NCBI GenBank assembly: GCA_948567375.1 | Contig: OX419755.1 | Location: forward strand, 81,672,218 to 81,736,217 | Reading direction: 5' to 3' | DNA length: 64,000 nt | Source: Lunularia cruciata | Taxonomy: Eukaryota > Streptophyta > Marchantiopsida > Lunulariales > Lunulariaceae | Part shown: in pieces, positions 1-10,291 of the stretch | Numbering within the stretch: position 1 is the stretch's first letter | Layout of the letters: every line of letters begins with the position of its first letter | The notes under the pieces: model-generated | What the model saw: only the letters and a program-made list of their open reading frames with translations | Databases searched by the model: none | Told to the model about the DNA's origin: nothing | Program-made: the position numbers and the translations under genes

Positions 1-495
1 GGTAATATCTGGATATGAAAATCTCAATGGTTTGGCAGAAGTGGATTTGGTGGTCCATAAATTCTATCCATCCCATTCTTGCTCTGATACCAATATAAAA
101 GACCGAGACCGAGGAGAGAAATAGGAGATTGGAAACTCACATTGGGACACTTGAATGTGGGAAAACTCTGAATGCCTAGCATGAGCTTTGGTTTTGGGAT
201 TTATAGGTAGTATACAAGGCCCTTGAAAAGCTTCTTTGAGCCGCTTTCTTAGAGTGCAAGCCAAGTTAACCAGGAAGCTTCTCAAGAAGCTTTCTTCTAG
301 AAGCCACCTACTTGGCATGCAAGCTAAGCTAGTTGGAAGCTTCTAGAAGCTTCCTTCTAGAAGCTACTTACTTGAGGTGCAAGCTAAGCTAGCCGAGAAG
401 CTTCCTAGATACTTCCAGAATATTTTAGACTAATTTGTCTTATTTGCTACTTTGTTAGCCCTATTAACTTTGTTGTTGAACTCCATATTGTTACA
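1..495 (-). mobile_element. Ty3/gypsy element B2: 5' LTR and leader, running off the left edge
   Basis: On the minus strand a 402-bp LTR runs from 495 (TGTAACAATATGG) down to 94. After a one-base spacer comes a primer-binding site TGGTATCAGAGC at 92-81, then internal sequence that leaves the window. The LTR, PBS and leader match the plus-strand copy at 44979-45590, including the phrase around TTTATGGACCACCAAATCC. The LTR is rich in short AGCTTC/GAAGCTT direct and inverted repeats. It interrupts the RNase H region of element A at 495/496, so it inserted later. The other end is outside the window. The LTR terminus reads TA instead of CA, a point change. Confidence 0.8.
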
Positions 496-2197
496 AAGAT
501 AATGCTTCCAATGCTTGGTTGCAAGGATATTTGCCAGCTCTTCTTGCTCTATGGTGTGATAATTGAATTTTGTTAGTAATAGCTTTTGAGAAAAGCATGC
601 AATTGGATGTCACTCATCATGCCACTCTTGTTGTAGGAGTGCATGTATTGCTATGCCTAATGCATTGATAGCCAATCTGATTGGGCATTTTGGGTCATAC
701 CATTTCAAGATTGGTGCATGTAGCAAGGCCCCTTTCAATTTTTGAAAGGCAAGCTCTTGTATGGTTCCCCATGTCTACTTCTTCCTCTTGCCAAGTAGCG
801 TTATTAAAGGTTGAGCCACCTTGGAGAAGTCCTTGACAAACCGACAATAGAACCCAATCAACCCCAAGAAGCTCATGAGTTGAGTCTGATCTTCTAGAGT
901 GCTCTATTTTTGAATGACCTCTATTTTATTTGTTAATATTTGGATACCCTCTACACTTACTCTATGTTCCAAGTAGTCTACTTTAGACTTGACAAACTCG
1001 AACTTTGAGATTTTGGCATACAAGTGATTTTGTCTTAGAATCTGGAGGACTTCTCGTAGATGCTATTTGTGTTTTGTCATCGTCCTACTATATACTAAGA
1101 TGTCATCTAGGAAGACAATAACAAACTTATGCAAATATGGCCAAAATATGTCATTCATCAGACTCATGAAAGTGGCAGGTGCATTGGTGAGGTCAAATGG
1201 CATCACAAGGTACTCAAACAGGTCATTCCTAGTTCAAGAGGTAGTTTTGTATATGTCTTCCTCTACAATCCGGATTTGATTGTAATTGCTTCACAAGTCT
1301 AGTTTGGTGAAGTGTTTTGCTCCATTGAGTTAATCAAACAGGTCATCCATGCACGGTAAAGGGTATTTGTTCTTCATTGTTTACTAATTGAGGCCCCAAT
1401 AGTCAATGCACATGCGCATTATATCGCCCTTCTTCACAAACAAGACAAGAGCTCCGTATAGTGATATGTTAGGTTGGATAAACATTTTTGCAGCATATCC
1501 TCAATTTGAGCCTTACACTCCTCCACCTCTTGAGGTGATAGATGATATGGGGTCTTACAAGGAGGTGTCTTGCTCAAAAGAATCACAATTTTATGATCTA
1601 CTCTCCTTTTTGGTGGTAATCTTAAGGGTAGATCATCTAGGAAGACATCTTGAAACTCATTTACCACATCCTTAATTTCTTAGGAATTTTTCCATTGAGT
1701 TGTGCATTCTGGACTTCTCTTATTAGACCCATGAAACATCTATTTGTCTTATAGATAGTTGTTGTTCTTGTGACATAGAGAGGCAATTTCTGCTTATGTG
1801 ATTTTTCTCTAACCCCAATGATTGTCCATTGGCGGGTGCTCACTACATTCTTCCTCCAATCTACCATAGTGTTGTATTGCTCCATCCAATGCATGCCTAA
1901 GATTGCATCATAATGAGCTAATTGTATCACTCACCACTCAATTGTTTCTTGATATTCTCCTATAGAGAGTGTTACCCTTCTAGATAACGACTCAATCTTC
2001 TTTGTTTGCCCATTAGGTAACTTTACTTCTTTGCTCTCATCTTTCTCTAGATCCATCCCCAATCTTATTGCAATAGAGCGAGATAAGAAATTCTCTATTG
2101 CTCCAAGTTCTATCAATACTCTCACTTGATTGCCTTTTAGGACCCCATTCACGACAATCAATTGTGAGTTTACCTTTCTAGGTCTTTGTGCTCTCAT
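496..2197 (-). pseudogene. pol relic of element A: protease, RT, start of RNase H
   Basis: The protease segment (2197-1700) has LIELGAIENFLS where an intact retropepsin has L-[IV]-D-[ST]-G-A, so the catalytic Asp is Glu. It keeps YDAILGMHWM. The RT segment shows DVFLDDLPLRLPPKR near 1650, [12 protein letters not shown] near 1190 and [13 protein letters not shown] near 1110, the last being the catalytic DD box. The connection, FLGLIGFYCRFVKDFS, is near 850. RNase H ends at the inserted LTR at 495. Several in-frame stops are present. Confidence 0.82.
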
Positions 2198-2229
2198 ATT
2201 CTTCCTCCCTTCACTTGTCTACTTCCCTA

Positions 2230-3920
2230 TTGAGCTAATAAGGCAATGAGGTACCTTTATTAGCAATCTTTGTTTTCCAAGGTGATTTTTGCATCCTCTT
2301 CTCAAAGCATCACTCCATCTTGTTCAAAGATTGCTTGTATGGAGGTCGAGGGCCTCTAGGGAGATGAGTATGATAGTTGATGGGTATGTGCCCAATATGG
2401 CCACAATTGTAGCAAGAATGTTGTTCTCCTTGAGTTCCTTTTCCTTGCGGGACTCCATCTCTCCATTCTTCCACATGTCCTTGCTCTCCTTGAAGCGGTC
2501 GTACTCCTCTATCTCGAAACCAAAGGTTGCCCAATTCCATAGGTGTTGGTCCACCCACATGTGGCATTTTTGCTCAATAAATTTGAGACGGAGCTACTCC
2601 TTCACCTCCTCCAAGTGCCCTTGCTATTCTCTGAGTACATGCAATGGCTTCAAATATAATATGAGGATTTTGTACCATAACTTCTTAGCAAATTCGGTCC
2701 TTCAACCTGGGTTTGAAATTATCTAGAGCCTCTATTAGACTCATGTTGGTTATTACAACTTGTAGATCCAAAAATGCTTCCACATACTCTTGTACTATAT
2801 TCCTTTGTTTCAATCCCCATAGTTAGATTCGGACCATTTGCACAAAATCCATAAATTGGGAATTCTTCAAAAGTCCTTGCATTGCTGTCCACATGACCTT
2901 CCTTCTATCTGCCAACATTGATAATTCCCAAGCATCTTACCATGTGAGGGCTTTATTGGGCAAGTACCCACATGCAAACATGCTTAGTGATCTCCATTGA
3001 GAACAATCAAAAGTATCGATTCATTCTTGAGATCCAATTCTCCACTACTTCCATAGCACATTGCCCCTTGTAAGGCTCGATATTGTAGGTTTTCTTCATC
3101 CGTAATAACAATGTGGCTTTATCATTGGTCGGGTTTGATATCATAGGCACGGGTGCCTCTCCAAGTACTTCAATTGCAAGTAATGGGCTTTGAGACGGTT
3201 ATCCTTCCTACATTGTTTGATCATTCCTAAGGGTTGTACCTGATTTTGTAATGCCTCCATGGTCATCTTGATCTCTCAAAACTCATTCAACATCCCCTAC
3301 ATTCCTTGCATAGGTTCATGCAATTATGGATCCATAGTTCCTGCAAATGCTCACTCACTCCTTCCTACATCAATAGAGAGTTAATATGATCACTCGAGAG
3401 GATGCACAAACTATTGGGACTACTACCATTGGGAATTAGGAACATATCACTCTTTGATAATATTCTTCACCAAAATTCCTAACTACAACGTCCCTAAACA
3501 TCACTTTTGGTCTAACTACGTAACAAATTTCTACTTGAGTGTTGAGATGGAGAGGAGTTGAGACATTTAGATCCATCATAACAAAATATAAATTGTCAAA
3601 TCTCACTCTCTATCATAGATCACTATAGGTAGAATCATCGGGTTTGGTGAGTTCATCGCTATGTCCATGAACTCTACTTTGAAATGGTAAACGAGATAAA
3701 CTCTCACTTGTTCTTGCTGGATGTACATGATGTTGATATGAAATGGATTCAAGAATGGAAAATCAGGTGCAATAAATTGTCCTTCAAGAGCCTCCATCCC
3801 ATCCTCTCTCTAAAACTCTCTTAACATATCAATTGCTCTACGATTTTTCTCCCCAAAATTACTAAGTCTTAGTAGCTTGTGTTCTTCCAAGAGGATGATC
3901 CACTCTCTTGGATTGAAATG
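2230..3920 (-). pseudogene. gag relic of element A with degenerate zinc knuckle
   Basis: Minus-strand translation around 2970-2310 gives a typical Ty3 gag core (stretches resembling VMWTAMQGLLKNSQF, VQEYVEAFLDL) and then CYNCGHIGHIPINYH near 2410-2370. That is a CX2CX4H knuckle whose fourth ligand, normally Cys, is Tyr/His here. Stop codons and frame changes interrupt it. It is a capsid/nucleocapsid relic and not a working gene. Confidence 0.75.
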
Positions 3921-3932
3921 TTTTGATACCAT

Positions 3933-4675
3933 TGTAATATTCTAAGGATAGCAAAGAAACAAAAAAGAGAAAACACAGGTTTCACACTCAAACTTTGATG
4001 CCCCAAGGGAGCACCTTCTCTTTATTATATAGCCAAAGAGGAATTCCTCCAAGGATACTACACCATAGGATTAGGTACATAGATAGGTGACCTGTCAGTG
4101 AGCTCCAACCTTAGATTACTTGCTTGGATGGGTGACATGTCGGTCTTGATCCCATCTGGTTGGTCAAATAGCTTTGACCAAAAGGAATCTTTTGGGAATC
4201 TTCTTGTATGAATCTTAGAATCATGTGAGTGTGGTACCGTTGGAAAGCTCTTGGCAAGACAAACCAAGGGGAGGGAAGCTAGCTTCTCCTCTATCAAGAG
4301 GGGGGGTCATTTGCACATTTTTGAGGCCTAATTCATCCGTTTAAGCCTTCAAAATTACCTCTAAAGTTTAGGCCTATTTTGGTTTCTACCCTATTAGTAG
4401 AAGTGCTCTTTTGGTGATACCTCTACCTGATCTACTTTTTCCATTATGTGTACCATCCTTCTAGATGTCACCAACCCAAATTCTACCTTTAGATCATATG
4501 TATAGCTATTGATTCTAAAGTCTTAAAGCATATTTTAATTTCTGGCCTATTAGTAGAAGTACTCTTTTGGTGATACCTTTGTTTGATCTACTTAATCCAT
4601 CATGTATAAAATCCTCTCAGATGTTACCAAACCAAATTTCATCTTTAGATCATATGTCTAGTTATTGGTGTTACA
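3933..4675 (-). repeat. 5' LTR of element A (family A LTR, 743 bp)
   Basis: It begins TGTAACACC and ends ATTACA on the minus strand, giving TG..CA ends, and is followed by a primer-binding site. It carries a TATATAATAAAGAG box near 4019-4032 (minus) and a start-proximal tandem repeat of about 160 bp (4526-4675 and about 4370-4525). Related LTRs occur at 38783-39520, 40032-42696 (with an insert) and 39953-43382 (with inserts). Confidence 0.85.
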
Positions 4676-4899
4676 CTTACTCGTCCAAGGGATCACATGT
4701 CAAACAATCAAATGGTAGGCAAAAAGCATGTCTAGCCTCATCATGGAATGTATGGGGTAGCCTATGGAAAAAACATGGACATGGAAAACTAGTCTCAAAT
4801 AACTCCAAAATGCAACCCGCTTGAGAAGCTAACCACTCCCATGACTCGATCTGTATCCTTAGAACAATCAACAAAGGGATAGAGGAAGTGTGCATAAGC
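4676..4899 (-). mobile_element. 5' fragment of the RLE non-LTR retrotransposon family
   Basis: The minus-strand translation contains IESWEWLASQAGCILELF and LDEARH-like text. It matches the N-terminal part of the full copy at 21803-22000 (IESCEWLASQAGCILVLF). Similarity starts at about 4899 (CTTATGCACACTTCC against the full copy at about 21778) and stops exactly at the family A LTR at 4675. Element A therefore probably inserted into this copy, and the rest would lie beyond the left edge. Confidence 0.75.
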
Positions 4900-5589
4900 C
4901 AGAGTGTCATTGCTATCAATGAGATCGCACTCCTCATGTGAGCATCCAAAGTGGTCCAATCATAGTCCTTGTGCATCCTTCCCACATGGGTCTTTACCCC
5001 TTAGGAGGTAAAAATCGATGACACATCGAGCATAATGTATCTTGAGCCGCTCTAGATGGCCCCACATGGGAAGTGTAGCCATGGCTAAAACAAGAATAAC
5101 GATAATAACAAATGATGCTCCTCTCCATATGTCTCCATACATACAAAACCATAACCTTTCACATCCAAACTCACCCAAGAAAATTCAATCTTTCTAAACC
5201 TTAAAAATTATAAACTTTCATAACTTTAATTTTAATCTCAAAAGTTTTGAAACTAAATTCCCATGGAATTCAATCATAAAAAGCAAGAAATTAGAAATAC
5301 AAAATTTTCACCCATCACTCTCAATGTGTAAGGATCACTCTAAACTCTAAAAAATCTAAAATTCCCCATAACTTTCCATTCAATTCTCCTTATTTTTCCA
5401 TCTAGATACCAATGGAACTGAAATTTGAAAAATGATCCAAATCTACCATTCACTCAAGTGCTATATGCTAGAGAGAACTCATAAAATGTATATCGTCCTC
5501 TAACGTTTCTCCCTCTCCTCTCTTGTCCCCGCATTCTCCCGAACTCCCGTCTCCACACTTCTCCTTAGTATCGATAGGGTCTTCTAAGA
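4900..5589. other. Non-genic stretch, no recognised feature
   Basis: I see A/T-rich sequence without a convincing coding frame, domain or repeat. It is a buffer between the transposon remnants and the first gene. Confidence 0.5.
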
Positions 5590-5810
5590 AAGGAGGATCT
5601 AGAACCACCCACATATGTGCAAATGAAGTGCCACATGAAATGTAAACATGCACGTGTACAAATCGAGATAAATTGCAGTTAAGGAAATGGAATTTAAGTG
5701 AAACGATCAATACCACCGAAAACGGTAAAGATATAATTGAAATATGTCATGAGTAACAATTACAAAAATCTAACATGTAATAAGCAAGACGCACCGTTGA
5801 TCATGCTTGC
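5590..5810 (+). repeat. Dispersed repeat, copy 1 of at least 3
   Basis: About 200 bp resemble two segments inside the long AXR1 intron (about 13975-14180 and 15300-15540). Shared landmarks are GAACCCAC/GAACTCA, then GTGCAAAT.GAAGTGC, CAAATCGAGAT, GGAAATGGAATTTAAGTGAA, and a tail near TACA..ATGTAATAA. No protein domain is visible. It is probably a short non-autonomous element. Confidence 0.55.
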
Positions 5811-6321
5811 TTCATAGATATATTTGAATTATTAAAGATATTTTTAGAGAAAATGTATCAAAATTAGATCAAATTGTTTTGAATTATTATATTTACTGAT
5901 TTATAGATTCGAATAAATCCGAATTAATAAATTTATTTTTAAAATAACAATACAAACATAAAATAAAAGAAAGGAAAAATATTGACATTGATAATCTATA
6001 TAAAATATACTTTTTACACATTTTATTATAATAGAATACATGGTACAAATAAACTCATCACTTCATATTTCATAAGGAGTTCACACGAATTTTTAAGAAT
6101 ATCTGAGATTGGACGTTCCTCTGTCGAAATTTGGACGGAGTGGTGTGCCCCTGCTCCGTTTACGCTCACCGGAACTCTCCGTCAGGTTGGTATTTTGAGC
6201 AGCGAAGCCACGCCGACGTGAGGAATCGATCGCTGGATTAGACTTTGAGCTCGAGAAAGTGAACTGCACTGCTGTCGGAGGTGAATTCGAGGGTGCGAGA
6301 TTGAAATTTGGTGAATTTTCA
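5811..6321 (+). promoter_or_regulatory. Upstream region of the helical-repeat gene
   Basis: An A/T-rich block (5811-6060) turns into more G/C-rich, gene-like sequence from about 6110. The stretch from about 6110 to 6321 is the likely 5' UTR. No TATA box position can be fixed with confidence. Confidence 0.35.
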
Positions 6322-9300
6322 ATGAGTGGAGTCGAATTATGTTCCAGGTTATGGAGTCGGACCTGCGTATGGGGGTTGTGCAGAGCGCTCGGGACGCAGG
6401 GAGTTGTCAGCAGGTGTGATCCAGCCTTGAGTCGATCAATTCATGAGGTGGCCGCTCCCGCTGGTGATAGAGCAGGTAATGTTTCCTTCTTCGATTGCTT
6501 GGCTCGCGTTCTTGATTCCTTGAGAGGATCGTGACAGCTTCATTTAACAAGGTTAGGCTAAACTATTTCGCAACACTGACAATGCTATCACATTGTTGGT
6601 GTAAAATGTTTGTCTGGACTGTTGATGAAGATCTCATCGCAGTACTTGTCTTTTTCTGTTACTTCAGTTCCGATTGAAGTAAATCAGAGTAGTGCGAGCA
6701 GTGAATTTGACCCTTTGATTTGAGTCCTGCTAAATGTGATCACGGGCATTTTTTCCGTGCCCTTACTGAACATGATTTTTGTTTCTAAATTTCAAAGAAA
6801 TTGAGGAAATTTTTGTAAGCTTAAGGCGCTGTCTAGCTTGTGGTTATTTAATTCAAGTTGCTAAGACTGAAATAGACAGAAGTGCGGAATTCGCCCTTAT
6901 TTGTATTATCTGTTCTGTATAATTCCTCCTTGAAAGCGTTATTCACAGTGCACGAGTCTGTGGAGTGAGAGGTTTTACTTTTCTCATCGCCATTGGTGCT
7001 CTTCTCAATATTATACTTGGGCTGTCCTACAAGTAACTGGATCCAATAATTAGCTTCGATGGTTACATGGTACAGGGTTTAACGAGTATGATATCAATAC
7101 CTGATTGTTTCCGTACATAGCAATTCCTCTCCTGTACACTTCCTAAACACGAATGTACGAATTGGTTTGCAGGTCTTAACACCGAAGTGGAGAAGATTCA
7201 TGGAGAGCTTTTGGAGACTATGAAGGGGCAGCGCATTCCTCAATCTGCGCTGGTGTTTTCACTTCTCGAGCAATGCTCCAGTCCTCAAGACGTTAAGTTG
7301 GCCTTGGATGCCGTGGCTCGTCTGCGTACCACAGTGAGTCCCAACTCCCACCATCTCCATAGCTTTTCTGTTATCCTGTTTTAAGGTCGTATTCCCATGA
7401 CTTCAGTCAGAACTAGGCCGAAGAAACGTTCCTGCGGTTGAGTTGGTAGTTAGATCAGCTGAAGACAATCCTAAGAGCTGTGTTTTCCATAGGAAGTCAC
7501 AAACATTATGCTCAAGTAAAACTTTCAGGACGTATCGACTGTTTTTGAACTGCATTGATGCTTGGCTTGTCAAGTTTCTAAAGTTTGTTCCTTAAACTCG
7601 CCCTCCCAGAAAGCTGTACAGGGGCAGCAGCAGGAAAATTTCGGTACGAGATTGTCACAGTCAGTTTTGGATGCTTGCTTACGCGCGAAGGATTCAGACA
7701 ATGGTACTGTACTGCCGTGTGTGATTTGCAATTAAATATCGGTAACGAGCATGTTTAGGGTCAAAGGCAAAACTTTGAGGTAGCATGGATGTACCAGACT
7801 GGATGAGTGTTACTTTCAGTGCAGACTGGTGGCTGCTTACAGGGATGTAGAGTGCAGTATTTTGTAACAATATTGTCCTCATTTGGTTTGTCGCACTTGG
7901 TTACGGTCAACATAGACATTGTATTTACCATCTGTCTGTACGACTTTTGAATCTTTCATGTTCTGATTTTTGCTGTTTGTGACTTACCACAGCACTGAAG
8001 ACAATTTGGGAACATAATATCTATGGACTCACCCCTTTTTCAGAATCGGCTAATCAGATTCTGGTAAGCCCCCCGTTTCATTGATTGGGTAAGCCGTATG
8101 AGGTGAATAATAGTTGGTATCTCAGAGTTGCTGTCTCTCTTTCAGATTCATATCCTCAGGGGTCACCTTCAAAGAATGCCTCTATACAAGGTTATGTTCC
8201 GTAGCTTGGAGTGGTAAGACAACCTTTGTTTGGGGAACGGACATGTCGAGATTGCCTTTCATGAGTGCTTTATGCACAGTGCTCTTCATTCATGCCTTTC
8301 GGCTCGATTGAGGGCCATTTTATGCTTCCTGTTCTACTTTGGATTTTTGGAAGTAAATTTTTGTGTTGGTAATGAACAAGTGCAGGCATATGCAAGACGA
8401 CAACAGGATCTGGCCTTGATGCAAAAGACTTTAAAAACAATGTCTCTCAATCATTTAACTCCCACACGAGCTACGGCTGAACTTGCTTTAAGGTATTACC
8501 TTGGAACTGCCTCTGACACTTAAAACCTTATCATAATATCTAGCTCTAGGACGTGGCTTCTACATTCGCCTAGCTATTTGCAGTCATGAGCGTTTCTGGT
8601 ATATGCTAGAAACTGTTGTGATACTTGTTATTGAAGCGATGAAGTTGGAGGGTAACCTTGCAAAAGGTTACAGCTCTGGATGTACTGAATGGAGACAGGG
8701 TATAGTCATGGTATAAGACTGGAGGTGCCTGCTGTGAAATGTTTTTGCAGGATTTGTAAAGACCAAGGGAATGAGAGCTTGCTATTTGCATTGGCGAAAG
8801 AATTCCACCTGAGCGGTCTGAGATTCAGTCCAGGCCTCTACGATATATGCATATCCACTGCCGCCAATGCTGGTAATAACACTTAAAAACTTTACACTCC
8901 GAGATAATCATTCTTTATATGATACTTGTAGGTCAGCTTTGTGGGCAACAGTTCACCATGAATTTATGTCACGAATTTAGTGATCTAAGTGGACATGTGA
9001 ATCACGAGTATCACCCGCGTTCACTGTCTAGGGTTTGGGATCTCAAGTTAGGGTCCAGCTTTCAAGTGCAACTCGAAGGAACTTCTCTTTTAAGTTGGTG
9101 CTTGGGGTAACTATGATCTTTCTTAGTAGGTTAACTTGTTTTTCTTCTACAATTCTGCAGGAGAGACAAAGCATGCCTTGGAAGTTCAACAGTGGAGGGC
9201 CAAGCACAAACTCCCCTATACTACAGCTACCACTTTTGCCCTTGCCAAAGTAAGTTGTACATATATGAGACCTCTTCAAGTGGGTTCTCACTCAGCATCT

Positions 9301-10291
9301 GCGTTCGTTCACTATCTGTGACTTGTACTATTTGTTAATCTTATCTCTGTCAAATTTCCTGCCATATTTTTCGGAGAATGTCCGATCGAGTGACAGTCAA
9401 TTGGCTAATACTTTACTCAGAAGAAGGTTGATATAAAAACTCGGAATATCTTCTAGGTACATCTACTAAAACGGAAGCCAAAGGATGCCGCTCAGCTTAT
9501 TCATGCCCACGCCAAGGTACGTTTAAGCCTTTTGGTTTCACTCTTCACTGAATGATATTATCTTGGATCATGTTGGAAGGGGGGGGTTGGGGGGGGGGGG
9601 TGGGTCTTTGAACCCACAGAGACGTCACGGAGACGCCGTCTCATGCCATGGAGACGAGCGGAATAATGAAGTTAATTAAATGGTCCATGGGGACCAGAAC
9701 CATGCGAGCCCTCGTCAGTCAGCAAACTATATTCAGCAGACCAATCCCAGACGTAGCTAATTGATTGCCAAACTTTCATCAAAACTGAGTTCTGTGCAAT
9801 CCTGTGTAGACGGCTTTAAACTTTCCATCTGGATCCAACCTTAGAATATGCATGAAAGGATACTCCTGATAGTTACCTAGAGTTTGTATATAATTTAGCA
9901 CTCACGGAAGGATGTAGTTAGGCTTATGCCTCATGACCCAACTCAAGTTTCTTTCTGGATCTGCAGGAGTCGAAGGACAAGGACATGTACTTGAGAATAC
10001 TTGTTCGGGCATGGCCCGTGGAGGTTTTATCTCGGAAGAAGAGGTCTCTGATTGAGGTAAGTATCGATCTTCATGTTCATTTCCAATGTTAGCCGCTGCC
10101 ATGATTCCAGAATATTCTGATGTATTTGTTTCTTACTTCTAAGCCCTACTATTTCACTGTTGCAGGCCAATTTGAAAGATGATATTGCGGGGATGCTGGA
10201 GGAGTTGAAAGCTCTTGGTTCCAATGTCCAAGTGGATGTGGCTGAATTCGGAACTGGCAAGGAAAGCTTACGTAAGCCAGTGTACTCTTAG
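6322..10291 (+). CDS. Helical-repeat (PPR/TPR-like) protein, probably organellar, 368 aa
   Basis: Eleven exons: 6322-6475, 7173-7333, 7622-7703, 7993-8063, 8146-8190, 8386-8492, 8751-8872, 9161-9249, 9457-9516, 9967-10056, 10166-10291. All introns are GT..AG and frame is kept throughout (1107 nt). The start was chosen at MSGVELCSRLW because the next 45 residues are Arg-rich and acid-poor, like a mitochondrial or plastid transit peptide. A start at 6259 in the same frame is possible. The body is alpha-helical with degenerate 33-36-residue repeat units, for example LFALAKEFHLSGLRFSPGLYD and HALEVQQWRAKHKLPYTTAT, the spacing of PPR units. The C-terminus is charged (WPVEVLSRKKRSLIE, then a helical tail). 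I do not recognise a named family, so the function is unknown. It is convergent with AXR1. Confidence 0.82.
9579..9604 (+). repeat. Intronic poly-G tract (G8-TT-G12-T-G3)
   Basis: It lies in the intron between exons 9 and 10 of the helical-repeat gene. Runs of 8, 12 and 3 guanines separated by TT and T satisfy a G-quadruplex pattern on the sense strand, hence possibly in the pre-mRNA. Confidence 0.8.

Larger units (their letters stand above)
496..4675 (-). mobile_element. Ty3/gypsy LTR retrotransposon A, decayed and 3'-interrupted
   Basis: Read on the minus strand the order is LTR (4675-3933), PBS TGGTATCAAAAC (3931-3920), gag (about 3900-2230), retropepsin (2197-1700), reverse transcriptase (about 1670-850) and the start of RNase H (about 850-496). 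PR-RT-RH order and the sequence motifs place it in Ty3/gypsy. Many stop codons and frame changes make it non-coding. Element B2 cuts it at 495/496, so integrase and the 3' LTR would lie outside the window. It sits directly on a fragment of a non-LTR element (4676 onward). Confidence 0.88.
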
